31,504 nt of DNA from an uncultured Collinsella sp. (GTDB taxonomy: Bacteria; Actinomycetota; Coriobacteriia; Coriobacteriales; Coriobacteriaceae). Of the stretch, positions 7,361 through 15,836 are shown piece by piece (position 1 is the first letter of the stretch; every line of letters begins with the position of its first letter). The stretch lies in contig CABVDJ010000028.1 of the NCBI GenBank assembly GCA_902497025.1, forward strand, positions 1 through 31,504. The letters are read 5' to 3'. The translations under genes and the position numbers were made by a program. The notes under the pieces were generated by a model that saw only the letters and a program-made list of their open reading frames with translations, had not been told where the DNA came from and did not search any database.

Positions 7361-8047
7361 CTACAAATAAATCCCCTCACCAAGCTGCTTATGGAACTCG
7401 GCGTGATGGTCGCGTGCCCAGGTAAAGAGCGCCTGGTCAAAGTCGGTACGCGTGGCCGGGACGCCAAAGACGCCGGCAACTTCGACGCGTATAAACTCCA
7501 GTGCCGGCAGCTTGTTGATGGCAGTGAGGGCAAACGGGGACGAGGGCTCCTCGAACAGATAGCGGCTGCCTTGCAGCGCGTCGCAACTGGTGCACGTGTT
7601 GCCGAGCGACGGGGCTTTGGAGGCTCGCGCGCCTACGGGCTTGTAGCCGCAGCGCTTATGAAGGTAGTCGCGGATCTCGCCCGGCACGCAGCCAACAGCG
7701 GGCACGATGGCGAGCGCGTTGGCGTTGGCCGTGTCGATGGCAATGTGCCCGGCTTCGTTGGGCGCGTGCACGATGGCGATGCTCTCGTCGTTATCGGTTC
7801 GATAGGGAATGCCAAAGGCCGCGACCGAGGTCTCTTTGTGACACTTCCAGCACTCGCGCTTGCCCAGTACTAGATATATATACGGCGCTGAGGGGTCGGA
7901 TCGGTCAACACCGGGCAGCCACTCGGCAAAGGGCTCGGGGTTGACGCCGCTGGGTACATACCAGATCTTCTTGGTCCGGTCCCATTTGGCGCCCAGCGCC
8001 TTGGCTTCTTCTTTGTGCGAAAAGGGGACATCGAGCTCGGTGCGCAT
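7361..8047 (-). CDS. DUF5710-domain protein with two CxxC pairs
   Basis: A 228-aa protein. Residues 1-45 (LDVPFSHKEEAKALGAKWDR, then KKIWYVPSG) form a DUF5710 domain, a small module also found in primase- and plasmid-related proteins and thought to bind nucleic acid. Two cysteine pairs, C66-WK-C69 and C152-TS-C155, could together hold a zinc ion. The region between and after them has no motif I recognise. The start at ATG 8047 has AAGGAG 5 nt upstream; an open frame continues to 8287 but runs into the tRNA terminator. It stands alone, convergent with the restriction gene, with only 55 bp between them. Function unknown. Confidence 0.75.
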   Translation of the reverse strand: MRTELDVPFSHKEEAKALGAKWDRTKKIWYVPSGVNPEPFAEWLPGVDRSDPSAPYIYLVLGKRECWKCHKETSVAAFGIPYRTDNDESIAIVHAPNEAGHIAIDTANANALAIVPAVGCVPGEIRDYLHKRCGYKPVGARASKAPSLGNTCTSCDALQGSRYLFEEPSSPFALTAINKLPALEFIRVEVAGVFGVPATRTDFDQALFTWARDHHAEFHKQLGEGIYL

Positions 8048-8242
8048 GGCGGCTCCTTGGTGCTGCAGGTGCAAGTGGCTCAAGGATACCGCAGGGCGCA
8101 GACATCGCGGCGTTTTGTCGAGAAGTTGCGGCTCGGATGGGTTCGAGACGCGTTGGTCTCGGCCTCGGTGGCTATTGACGCGGTTTTGTGCATGGGCAGG
8201 GTGGTTGCTTGGGCGGTTGGAGCTGCCAGCGGATTTGGCGAC

Positions 8243-8280
8243 ATAAAACAAAACAGCCCAGAGACATAGTCTCTGAGCTG
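8243..8280 (-). terminator. Intrinsic terminator of tRNA-Val
   Basis: Read on the minus strand, a 12-bp stem with one G-T pair (8280-8269 with 8265-8254, 3-nt loop) is followed by TTTTGTTTT. It begins 8 nt after the tRNA 3' end. Confidence 0.92.
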
Positions 8281-8288
8281 CGAACATT

Positions 8289-8363
8289 TGGTGGGCGTTA
8301 GAAGATTTGAACTTCTGACCTCTTCCGTGTCAGGGAAGCGCTCTCCCCCTGAGCTAAACGCCC
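8289..8363 (-). tRNA. tRNA-Val (anticodon GAC)
   Basis: The minus strand gives a complete 75-nt cloverleaf with encoded CCA. The acceptor is GGGCGTT/AACGCCC, the D arm has GCTC/GAGC, and the anticodon arm is CTTCC-CTGACAC-GGAAG with anticodon GAC. A 5-nt variable loop and a T arm AGAAG-TTCAAAT-CTTCT complete it. The anticodon reads GUC and GUU valine codons. The gene is a single transcription unit with its own promoter (8393-8421) and terminator. Confidence 0.97.
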
Positions 8364-8392
8364 GATCAAGGGTGCGCAAGCGCGCAAGGGAT

Positions 8393-8421
8393 AATATAAC
8401 GGAGCCTGAACTCGGTGGCAA
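8393..8421 (-). promoter_or_regulatory. Sigma-70-type promoter of tRNA-Val
   Basis: On the minus strand, TTGCCA (8421-8416) is separated by 17 bp from TATATT (8398-8393), placing the transcript start about 20 nt before the tRNA. Confidence 0.75.
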
Positions 8422-8652
8422 GAACATTTTTAAAAATCGCTTACATTGTGGAATTCGGGGGCTTTGTTATATCCATTTCAAAAGAGCCTGCTGCCGCGAT
8501 TTGGCTGTCGCATAATGCAAGGCCATTGCGGTATCGAGCTATGGAAAGACGCCTGCGGAATTGTCCTACCGATAAGCGGACAAGCCTCTAGCTGATGCCT
8601 TCGCCGTGGTAAGGTAAGCCGAATTGTTTCCAGGCTGTTTCGGGGGAGTGGA

Positions 8653-9675
8653 ATGAGCAAAGAGTGTGTCGAGCAGGTCGAAGGCGCAGGGGCTTCGGTG
8701 CCGATGACCGATATATCGAACATTGATGTGCCCGAGGGCACCGATGAGCTCAGCCGTAGCACCCGCCGCGCTTGGCGCGAGCGCCTGAACAGCGCTTCGA
8801 CGCGCAAGATGATCACGGGCGTCTTGGCTACGCTGGTGGGCGGTTCGTTTTGGGGCTTCTCGGGCACCAGCGCGAGCTTTCTGTTCGATACCTACCACGT
8901 CGACACCTTGTGGCTTATGAGCGTGCGTCAGATTCTCGCCGGTCTACTCTTTATGGCCGTGGTTGTTACGCGCGACCGCGAGCGCCTGGTTAAGCTCTGG
9001 ACCACACCCGCCGATCGCAAGCAGCTGCTGCTCTTTACCGCCTTTGGCCTGCTGTTCAACCAGTTTTGCTATCTATCGGCCGTGCGCCTGACGAACGCCG
9101 GAACCGCGACGGTGCTCCAGTGCCTGCAGCTCGTTATCATCATGGGCTACACCTGCGTGACCGATTGCCGCAGGCCGCGTACTCGCGAAGTTATCGGCAT
9201 TGGCCTGGCTCTGGGTGGAACCTTTTTAATCGCCACCGGCGGCGACCCCACCAGCCTGAATATCTCGCCGCTTGGCCTGGCAGCAGGTCTTATGTGTGCG
9301 GTCAGCGCCACGTGTATGGCGGTGATTCCCGCCAAGATCCTGCCCGAATACGGCAGCCCCATCGTCACGGGCTCGGCAATGCTCACGGCGGGCGTGGTCT
9401 CGTGCGTCTTCGTGCAGCCTTGGGCGCATATGCCGGCACTCGACGCTGCCGGCGTCGAGGCGCTCGCGGTATTCGTGGTTATCGGCTCGTTTTTTGCTTA
9501 CATGCTCTATATGCAGGGCGTTAAGGACATCGGCTCGGTGCGTGCGAGCCTCATCGGAACTGTGGAGCCGGTTTCGGCGACCATCACCAGCGCCGTTATG
9601 CTGGGCACGGTGTTTTTGCCGACCGACCTTATCGGCTTTGCCATGATCATCGTGATGATGTTCCTCACGGTGTAG
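8653..9675 (+). CDS. EamA/DMT-family transporter
   Basis: A 340-aa inner-membrane protein of the drug/metabolite transporter superfamily. After a polar N-terminal extension of about 50 residues there are two EamA repeats of about five helices each. The first begins with TGVLATLVGGSFWGFSGTSA and includes VRLTNAGTATVLQCLQLVII; the second begins near GLAAGLMCAVSATCMAVIP and ends with SLIGTVEPVSATITSAVMLG, the typical E-P helix of the family. The start at ATG 8653 has a GGGGGAG site (8642-8648). Substrates vary widely in this family and cannot be predicted. The gene appears monocistronic. The 8364-8652 gap upstream holds the tRNA promoter and a TTGTCC-N11-GGACAA dyad at 8561-8583, with no other clear signal. 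Confidence 0.88.
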   Translation: MSKECVEQVEGAGASVPMTDISNIDVPEGTDELSRSTRRAWRERLNSASTRKMITGVLATLVGGSFWGFSGTSASFLFDTYHVDTLWLMSVRQILAGLLFMAVVVTRDRERLVKLWTTPADRKQLLLFTAFGLLFNQFCYLSAVRLTNAGTATVLQCLQLVIIMGYTCVTDCRRPRTREVIGIGLALGGTFLIATGGDPTSLNISPLGLAAGLMCAVSATCMAVIPAKILPEYGSPIVTGSAMLTAGVVSCVFVQPWAHMPALDAAGVEALAVFVVIGSFFAYMLYMQGVKDIGSVRASLIGTVEPVSATITSAVMLGTVFLPTDLIGFAMIIVMMFLTV

Positions 9676-9824
9676 CTGGCGCCGCCGCCAAGACGGAAAA
9701 GGTGTTGTGCCACATTTTCGCCAATTGATGTCCGCGTCTGGAGTTTAGCTGTCGATGCTCAAAATGCCATAGACTAGTAACGTTATGGACTTTTTCATTG
9801 CGACTCAATTGCGAGGATTTCTTT

Positions 9825-12137
9825 ATGGCTGGTAATCACTTTAAGGGCAGCGATAGCGGCCGTCCTGCAGTTCCGCCGCGTCCGAACGGGGCTGGTAAGG
9901 CCGGCACGCCGGGCGGCGCTGGACAGGGCGGTTCCGGTAAGCACGTGTCCCCGGGCGAGACGGCGATGTTTACCGCTCTGTACGAGCAGTCTCAAAAGGC
10001 AAAAAAGACCGGCCGTGCAAGAGGGAATGTCTTTGCGGGCGGTGCAACCTCCGCGTCGCAGCCGAGCGGGGCTCCTTCGGTACCTGCGAACAACGCAGGT
10101 GCTACCAACGCCGCGAATGCCGCCGGCAACGTTAATGCCGGCAAGGCCGCCAACAATACTCCCTCTGCCGGTGGCGCGGGGCTTACGGGTAACCTTGGCA
10201 CGATTTACACCGGCGCCTCCGAGACTGGCACGTTCGCCCGCCTGGATGATAGCGGTGCCGAGTTTGCGGGCTCGGGTTCCAAGGAAGATTATTACGATTT
10301 TGGCTTGAACTACGGTAGTGACGCTTCGTCGAGTTCGACCTCTGACGGTCTGGTCCGTCATCGCCATCGCAAGGGCGAACGCAAAAAGCGTCACACCGGC
10401 GCCATTATTGCCGCTGTAGTCGCGGTGCTTCTCGTTGCGCTTGGCGCAAGCGGCTTTATGCTGCTTAACTCGGCAAAGACCGTAAAGAGTGAAGCGAAGG
10501 AGGCCGTCGAGATTGTCGGTGGCCTTAAGGACAAGGTCACGTCGGGCGATTTTTCGACGCTGCCTGACGACGCGAAGAAGATTGATGAGCTTTGCGACAG
10601 CATGAAGGCGGAGACCTCGAGCCCGCTGTGGACGGTGGCTTCGTTTATCCCGGTGTATGGCAGCGACATCAATGCGGCCCGCACCATGATCGACGCCCTG
10701 TCCGATGTCTCGAGCAATGCGCTGGTTCCCATGGCCGATAACCTTTCGCAGGCCACGCCCGGCAAGCTGTTTCAGGACGGCATGATTAACGTGTCCGCGC
10801 TGCAGGCGGTCGCCGATTCGCTTTCCAGCAGCTCGAAGGTGTTCAAGAGCGCCAACGAGAAGATCCAGGGCATTGGCGATACTCATATTTCCCAGGTGAC
10901 CGAGCTGGTCGATAAGGCCAAGGACGGCTTTGCCACCCTCAACGGCGCGGTTGACGCGGCGGAGAAGGCCGCCCCCGTCCTTCCGCAGATGCTCGGCGCC
11001 AACGGCCAGACGCGCAACTACCTTGTGTACGCCATGAACAACGTCGAGATTCGTGCCTGCGGCGGCTTTGGCGGTTCGCAGGGCCTGATTTCGGTCACCG
11101 ACGGCCAGATGTCGATTGGCGAGTTTGTTCCCCGCATTGGACTCAGCGAGGATGAGGCAGTCGAGAGCGTCGACGAAGAGGATGAGGCGCTGTTCGGCAA
11201 CCACAGTAACCTGTACAACTCGGGCAATACCTATTCGCCTGATTGGCCCCGCAACTCGCAGCGTGTCGCAGCCCTGTGGAAATCTCAATATGGCCAGGAC
11301 GTTGACGGCGTCGTGGGTATCGACCCGGTGTTCCTGCAGTATCTGCTGGGCCTGGTCGGTAACGTGTCGCTGCCCGACGGAACGGTTGTCGACGGCACCA
11401 ACGCCGCAAAGGTCCTCATGCACGATGTGTACTGGAACTATCCGGTCGAGGAGTCGGACGGTATCTTTGCGGCTGTTGCCAGCGCCGCCTTCGACAAGAT
11501 CCTTGGCGGTATCGGCGATGTCGATGTTACGAAGCTTGTCAGCGCCGTTGAGCGCGGTGCCGAAGAGGGCCGCCTGATCGCGTGGATGAAAAACGATGAC
11601 GAGCAGAACGCTATCAAGGAGATGAACATCGACGCCTCGCTGCCCGATCCGGATGACCCGAGTGAAGATCCCGTTGCTGGTGTCTACTTTAACAACCTGA
11701 GCTTCTCCAAGCTCGACTGGTACCTGAATGCCGATACGCAGATTGGCCAGGGCATCAAGAACGGTGACGGCACATGCTCGTATCGCATCACCGTTACCCT
11801 GACGAACATCATGACGCAGGAGGAGGCCGGCAAGCTGCCCGACTACGTCGCGGCGAGCGCGCCCGATGCCGCGCGCGACGACGAGCGTCTGAATGTCTCG
11901 TTGTTTGCCCCGACGGGCGGCAACATTACTGATCTGACCGTCGAGGGCACCCAGTTTGGTCTTGGCGCCGCTACGTGGCATGGAATCCCCTTCTATTCGG
12001 GCACCGTTGACCTGCATGCCGGCGAGACGACGACGATCACATATACGCTGACCACGTCAGCCGAGGCGGGGGACAAGCCGCTTACGCTGCGTCAGACTCC
12101 TACATGCCAGGCGGCTCGCGACAGCGCGTCGGCGTAG
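9825..12137 (+). CDS. DUF4012 domain-containing membrane-anchored protein
   Basis: A 770-aa protein with three parts. Residues 1-185 are a low-complexity, Ala/Gly/Asn-rich cytoplasmic region. A basic stretch (RHRHRKGERKKRH) and one transmembrane helix (about 192-214) follow. The rest is a large extracytoplasmic part holding the DUF4012 domain, recognised by RNYLVYAMNNVEIRACGGFG and GLISVTDGQM (about 400-440). DUF4012 proteins of actinobacteria are often encoded near cell-surface polysaccharide genes, but their biochemical role is not established. ATG 9825 is preferred over TTG 9798 because GAGGA lies about 7 nt upstream. glmM follows after a terminator, so co-regulation is not implied. Confidence 0.88.
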   Translation: MAGNHFKGSDSGRPAVPPRPNGAGKAGTPGGAGQGGSGKHVSPGETAMFTALYEQSQKAKKTGRARGNVFAGGATSASQPSGAPSVPANNAGATNAANAAGNVNAGKAANNTPSAGGAGLTGNLGTIYTGASETGTFARLDDSGAEFAGSGSKEDYYDFGLNYGSDASSSSTSDGLVRHRHRKGERKKRHTGAIIAAVVAVLLVALGASGFMLLNSAKTVKSEAKEAVEIVGGLKDKVTSGDFSTLPDDAKKIDELCDSMKAETSSPLWTVASFIPVYGSDINAARTMIDALSDVSSNALVPMADNLSQATPGKLFQDGMINVSALQAVADSLSSSSKVFKSANEKIQGIGDTHISQVTELVDKAKDGFATLNGAVDAAEKAAPVLPQMLGANGQTRNYLVYAMNNVEIRACGGFGGSQGLISVTDGQMSIGEFVPRIGLSEDEAVESVDEEDEALFGNHSNLYNSGNTYSPDWPRNSQRVAALWKSQYGQDVDGVVGIDPVFLQYLLGLVGNVSLPDGTVVDGTNAAKVLMHDVYWNYPVEESDGIFAAVASAAFDKILGGIGDVDVTKLVSAVERGAEEGRLIAWMKNDDEQNAIKEMNIDASLPDPDDPSEDPVAGVYFNNLSFSKLDWYLNADTQIGQGIKNGDGTCSYRITVTLTNIMTQEEAGKLPDYVAASAPDAARDDERLNVSLFAPTGGNITDLTVEGTQFGLGAATWHGIPFYSGTVDLHAGETTTITYTLTTSAEAGDKPLTLRQTPTCQAARDSASA

Positions 12138-12174
12138 GGTTTTTCTGGTAGCGCAGATAATCGAGTACCATTTT

Positions 12175-12207
12175 GGGGCGGACAGGCAATCTGTTCGCCC
12201 CTATTTT
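12175..12207 (+). terminator. Intrinsic terminator between the DUF4012 gene and glmM
   Basis: GGGGCGGACAG (12175-12185) pairs with CTGTTCGCCCC (12191-12201) around GCAAT, followed by TATTTT. It ends just before the glmM ribosome site, so it might also act as an attenuator for glmM. Confidence 0.8.
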
Positions 12208-12220
12208 GTAAGGAGAGCGC

Positions 12221-13552
12221 ATGAAGTACTTTGGCACCGACGGCTTTCGCGGTGAGGCTAACGTTGGGCTGACGGTAGAGCACGCTTATAAGATTGGCCG
12301 TTTTGTGGGCTGGTATTACGGCGCCAACCGCGAGCGCAAGGCGCGCGTCATCGTGGGTAAGGACACGCGTCGCTCGAGTTATATGTTCGAGGCGGCGCTG
12401 GTGAGTGGCCTGGTCGCGAGCGGTGCGGACGCCTATATGCTGCACGTGATCCCCACGCCGGGTGTAGCGCATCAGACCGTGGAAGGCTGCTTCGATTGCG
12501 GCATCATGATCAGCGCGAGCCACAACCCGTTTTGCGATAACGGCATTAAGCTCGTCAATAGCGACGGTTTTAAGATGGACGAGGACGTACTGGAGCTCAT
12601 CGAGGACTACGTCGATGGCAAGAGCGAGGTGCCGCTGGCCACGGGCAACCACATCGGCGCCACGGTGGACTACATGCAGGGCCGCAACCGCTACATTGCC
12701 TCGCTCATCGCCAGCGCGAACTTTTCGCTGCAGGGCGTCAAGATCGGTCTCGACTGCGCCAACGGCTCGGCGTCCTCGGTGGCCAAGCCGGTGTTCGACG
12801 CGCTGGGCGCCGACGTGCGCGTGATAAATGCCGCGCCCGATGGTTTTAACATCAACGTCGACTGCGGCTCCACGCATATGGAGCGTCTGCAGCGCCACGT
12901 GGTGGAGCAGGGCCTGGACGTGGGCTTTGCCTATGACGGCGATGCCGACCGCTGCCTGGCCGTGGACGAGCGCGGCCGCGTGGTCGATGGCGACCAGATC
13001 CTGTACGTGTGCGGCGTGTACCTGAACAAGCACGGTCGCCTTTCGGGCGGTACCGTGGTTCCGACGATTGCCAGCAACTTTGGCCTGATCAAGTCGTTGG
13101 AGCTTGCCGGCCTAAGTGCCGTGACCAGCGGTGTGGGCGACCGTCACGTGTATGCCAAGATGCGCGAGGGCGGCTACAGCCTGGGCGGCGAGCAGACGGG
13201 CCATACGATCTTTGGCGATATCGAGCGCACGGGCGACGGCATTATGACCTCACTGCGCGTGATGGAAGTGATTCGTGCCGAGCGCGAGACGCTCTCGCAG
13301 CTCACGGCTCCGTGCAAGCTGCTACCGCAGGCGCAGGTGGCCGTGCGCGTGGCGGACAAGGACGCCGCGCTCGAGAACATGGGCGTGCAGAACGCCATCG
13401 CCGAGGCCGAGGCTGCGCTGGCAGGCGAGGGCCGCGTGCTCGTACGCAAGAGCGGAACCGAGTCGGTTATCCGCGTGCTGGCCGAGGCGCCCGACCAAGC
13501 ATCCGCCGATGCCGCCATGAAGCGCATCGCCAACGCACTCGAGGCTCTATAG
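12221..13552 (+). CDS. glmM: Phosphoglucosamine mutase
   Basis: Converts glucosamine-6-phosphate to glucosamine-1-phosphate on the cytoplasmic route to UDP-GlcNAc for peptidoglycan. The 443-aa length is normal. The start KYFGTDGFRGEANVGLT is diagnostic for GlmM. The phosphoserine loop ISASHNP places the active serine at Ser100, the Mg2+ loop DGDADR lies at 239-244, the sugar-binding loop reads GGEQTGH, and the phosphate-binding C-terminal loop is RKSGTESVIRVL. GGEQTGH replaces the commoner GGEQSGH, and GTES the commoner GTEP, both conservative. AGGAG at 12211-12215 precedes ATG 12221 by 5 nt. Confidence 0.96.
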   Translation: MKYFGTDGFRGEANVGLTVEHAYKIGRFVGWYYGANRERKARVIVGKDTRRSSYMFEAALVSGLVASGADAYMLHVIPTPGVAHQTVEGCFDCGIMISASHNPFCDNGIKLVNSDGFKMDEDVLELIEDYVDGKSEVPLATGNHIGATVDYMQGRNRYIASLIASANFSLQGVKIGLDCANGSASSVAKPVFDALGADVRVINAAPDGFNINVDCGSTHMERLQRHVVEQGLDVGFAYDGDADRCLAVDERGRVVDGDQILYVCGVYLNKHGRLSGGTVVPTIASNFGLIKSLELAGLSAVTSGVGDRHVYAKMREGGYSLGGEQTGHTIFGDIERTGDGIMTSLRVMEVIRAERETLSQLTAPCKLLPQAQVAVRVADKDAALENMGVQNAIAEAEAALAGEGRVLVRKSGTESVIRVLAEAPDQASADAAMKRIANALEAL

Positions 13553-13580
13553 TTACGCGGTTTTACCAAACCGCGTAACT
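13551..13580. other. 13-bp perfect palindrome overlapping the glmM stop codon
   Basis: AGTTACGCGGTTT (13551-13563) and its exact complement at 13568-13580 are separated by TACC. The TAG stop of glmM lies at the start of the left arm. No T-run follows, so it is not a standard terminator; it may protect the mRNA 3' end or bind a protein. Confidence 0.6.
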
Positions 13581-13627
13581 GCTCGACGCTGCAAACGCCC
13601 CTAAGCGGCAATCTGACGTTCAATTTC

Positions 13628-13657
13628 AAGGGCGCGACCAGAAGGTCAGCGCCCTTT
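13628..13657 (+). terminator. Hairpin, probable terminator after glmM
   Basis: AAGGGCGC-GACC (13628-13639) pairs with GGTC-A-GCGCCCTT (13644-13656) around AGAA, with one bulged A. The following tract TTTCATTT is weak. Confidence 0.55.
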
Positions 13658-13757
13658 CATTTCACGTTACCTTGCTCGCTTAGGGTCGTTTTCGCTGACG
13701 TTGCCAAGACATTGGCGTCAACATGGTTGGCGTTGGCGATGGCGCGCTGGTCAATCC

Positions 13758-15332
13758 TTACAGCTCGTACAGCGTGGTGAACTTGTCCTGCAGGTAGCTG
13801 CAGTAGTAGCGGGCGTCAAAATCCATGCCGCAGGCACCCTTGATGAGTTCCGGCGCGTCCTTGGCGCGGCCCCACTGCCAAATGTGCTCGCCCAGCCACG
13901 CGCGGACGGGTGCCAAGTCGCCGCTCGCGCAGGCACCGGTAAGGTCGACGCCGTCGCGGCACATGGCCGGCACAAACATGGCGTCGTAGGCGCTGCCCAG
14001 CGCATAGGTGGGGAAGTAGCCAAACGAACCGCCGCTCCAATGCGTATCCTGCAGGCAGCCGTGCGTGTCGTCGGGAACTGGAATGCCCAGGTACTCGTCC
14101 ATAAAGCGATTCCAAAGCACGGGGATGTCCTTGGCCGTGGCTTCGCCGGCAAACAGCATACGCTCAATCTGGTAGCGCACCATAATATGCAGCGGATAGG
14201 TGAGCTCGTCGGCCTCGGTGCGGATCAACGACGGCTGCGCGATGTTCACGGCGCGGTAGAGCGTGTCTTCGTCGACGTCGCCGTAGACCTCGGGCGCGTG
14301 ACGACGCAGCACCTCGAGCAGCGGGCCCATAAAGGCGCGGCTGCGACCAACGGTGTTCTCAAAGAAGCGGCTCTGGCTCTCGTGGATGCCCATGGAGGTG
14401 CCGCCCTCCAAGCACGTGCGCGCATAGGCGGGATTGACGCCCAGCTCGTACATGGTGTGCCCCGCCTCGTGGATGATGCTGTAGACGTTGGAGATGCAGT
14501 CGTCCTCGTAGATGTGCGTCGCGATGCGCGCATCACCCACGGCAAAGCCCTCGCTAAACGGATGCTCGGTAAAGGCAAGCGTGGTGTCGTCCAGGTCCAG
14601 GCCGACAAGCTTCATAAGGTCGAAGCTCATGGCGCGCTGGGCAGCCTCGGGTACGTGGGCGTGCAAAAAGTCGGCAGCCGGCTGCTGGCCGCGCTCGCCG
14701 ATGGCGTGCACGAGCGGCACGACCGTGGCCTTGACCTCGTCGCAAAACGCGTCGAAGCTCTTGGCGGAAAGGCCGCGCTCGTACTGGTCGAGCCAAACGT
14801 CGTATGGATCGCGCTTGGGGTCCATGAGCTCGGCCTGATGCTTAAGTTGGGCGACGATTCTATCCACATAGGTCTCAAAGCTCGCCCAGTCATTGGCCGT
14901 CTTGGCCTTGTGCCACACGGCGTCGGCCTCGCAGGTGAGCCTGGTCCAGGCCTCAGCCTCCTCGGTGGGAATGACGCTTGCCTCACGCTGGTCGCGGCCG
15001 AGCACGCGGATCTCGTCGAGCAGCTGCGGGTCGTCTACATGTCCGCCCGCGACGGTCTCTCGTGCCAGCGAGCGCACAAGTTCGACAGACTTTTTGCTGG
15101 TCAGCAGCTTGTGATGCTCGCCAGCAAGGGTGCCCATAGCATCGGCGCGGGCCGCGGCGCCGTTGGCGGGGGCAATGGTCGCGCCGTCAAACTCGGCAAT
15201 CTTGAGCAGGTACTCACGAGTCCACAGCTTGCCTTCGAGCTTGCGGAGTTTTTTGACGGCCTTATCGACCTTCATGCCTTTGGATGTCTTGCCCGCTGCA
15301 GGCTCGGCCTTCTTATCGAGTTTCTTTCCCAT
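13758..15332 (-). CDS. M32-family carboxypeptidase (carboxypeptidase Taq type)
   Basis: A cytoplasmic zinc metallocarboxypeptidase of 524 aa, slightly longer than the usual ~500 because of a lysine-rich N-terminal tail. The zinc motif HEAGH is at 288-292 and is followed by the family signature HESQSRFFEN, giving the third ligand Glu318. Other M32 signatures are DDxxLAFTEHPFS (about 248-260), YPLHIMVRYQIE and GSFGYFPTYALG near the C-terminus. It removes C-terminal residues from peptides. ATG 15332 has AAGGA 6 nt upstream. It is convergent with glmM and divergent from pheST, and stands alone. Confidence 0.94.
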   Translation of the reverse strand: MGKKLDKKAEPAAGKTSKGMKVDKAVKKLRKLEGKLWTREYLLKIAEFDGATIAPANGAAARADAMGTLAGEHHKLLTSKKSVELVRSLARETVAGGHVDDPQLLDEIRVLGRDQREASVIPTEEAEAWTRLTCEADAVWHKAKTANDWASFETYVDRIVAQLKHQAELMDPKRDPYDVWLDQYERGLSAKSFDAFCDEVKATVVPLVHAIGERGQQPAADFLHAHVPEAAQRAMSFDLMKLVGLDLDDTTLAFTEHPFSEGFAVGDARIATHIYEDDCISNVYSIIHEAGHTMYELGVNPAYARTCLEGGTSMGIHESQSRFFENTVGRSRAFMGPLLEVLRRHAPEVYGDVDEDTLYRAVNIAQPSLIRTEADELTYPLHIMVRYQIERMLFAGEATAKDIPVLWNRFMDEYLGIPVPDDTHGCLQDTHWSGGSFGYFPTYALGSAYDAMFVPAMCRDGVDLTGACASGDLAPVRAWLGEHIWQWGRAKDAPELIKGACGMDFDARYYCSYLQDKFTTLYEL

Positions 15333-15453
15333 ACCATATCCTTGATCTCGTGAGCCGAGCGCTTCGGGTGGGCGCGCGGCCAGTTTGCACAGCTACCTGC
15401 CTTGTACCCAGCACGAACAAAACGGAACGCGGCGATACGCCCACACAATGTGG

Positions 15454-15459
15454 TATCCT
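15454..15459 (+). promoter_or_regulatory. Extended -10 element of the pheST T-box transcript
   Basis: TGG-TATCCT is a TGn-extended -10 with no clear -35. The predicted start at about 15466 falls just before the first helix of the T-box leader. The rest of 15333-15465 shows no gene. Confidence 0.5.
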
Positions 15460-15465
15460 ATAGCC

Positions 15466-15751
15466 CAATGCGTTGACGGAGAGGGTTTTGCCCGCCGCGT
15501 CGCCGGCAAGAGAGGGAAGGTCATGGGCTGCAAGCCTTCCTGCGGTGGCAAGGGCCAAGCGTTCACTCCCGAGCAGCGACCTCAACGGGCGCGCGGCTAG
15601 CGGCGGCGAAGCCCCAGTAGGGAAGCCGTGAGCCTCGCGATAAGGGGCGCAGAGTGGGCACGGCGGGCCAGACATCCGCCGGGTCAAACAAGGTGGTACC
15701 GCGGAATTCAACCGTCCTTGGGCAATGCACATGCCCGAGGGCGGTTTTTTT
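15466..15751 (+). promoter_or_regulatory. T-box leader controlling pheST
   Basis: A tRNA-sensing transcription attenuator. The T-box sequence AGGTGGTACCGCGG (15691-15704) is nearly identical to the consensus. The base of Stem I can be seen as CGTTGA-C-GG (15471-15479) pairing with CCTCAACG (15580-15587). The terminator is at 15712-15751. A UUC triplet at 15562-15564, in the 3' half of Stem I, is the best candidate specifier for phenylalanine but was not proven by folding. Uncharged tRNA-Phe would pair through its acceptor end with the antiterminator and let transcription run into pheS. Confidence 0.88.
15712..15751 (+). terminator. T-box regulated terminator
   Basis: A 13-bp stem (15712-15724 with 15732-15744, two G-T pairs, 7-nt loop) followed by seven T. 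Its 5' arm can alternatively pair with the T-box bulge region to form the antiterminator. Confidence 0.9.
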
Positions 15752-15836
15752 GTTACCGAACCGGGCCGCACATCCGCAGCTCCGGGTGGCTCCAGCCGCC
15801 GCGGCAAGTGGATGCGCGAGAGACGAAAGGGAAGAC

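Noticed and set aside
8561..8583. TTGTCC-N11-GGACAA dyad upstream of the EamA transporter as a firm operator
   Set aside because: Only 6-bp arms, no known regulator match and no clear promoter alongside; likely enough by chance.
9795..12017. A very long minus-strand open frame opposite the DUF4012 gene
   Set aside because: Its composition (arginine-, valine- and histidine-rich) is that of a high-GC shadow frame, and the plus strand has a clear domain, transmembrane helix and ribosome site.
13685..13757. Terminator of the M32 carboxypeptidase gene at the TTGGC/GCCAA repeats
   Set aside because: A hairpin is possible but there is no T-run on the minus strand, so a terminator call is not supported.
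13701..15353. Long plus-strand open frame opposite the M32 carboxypeptidase
   Set aside because: The minus strand carries the HEXXH enzyme with full family signatures; the plus frame has no motif.
15654..15836. N-terminal extension of PheS
   Set aside because: This stretch is the T-box and terminator; PheS starts normally at 15837.
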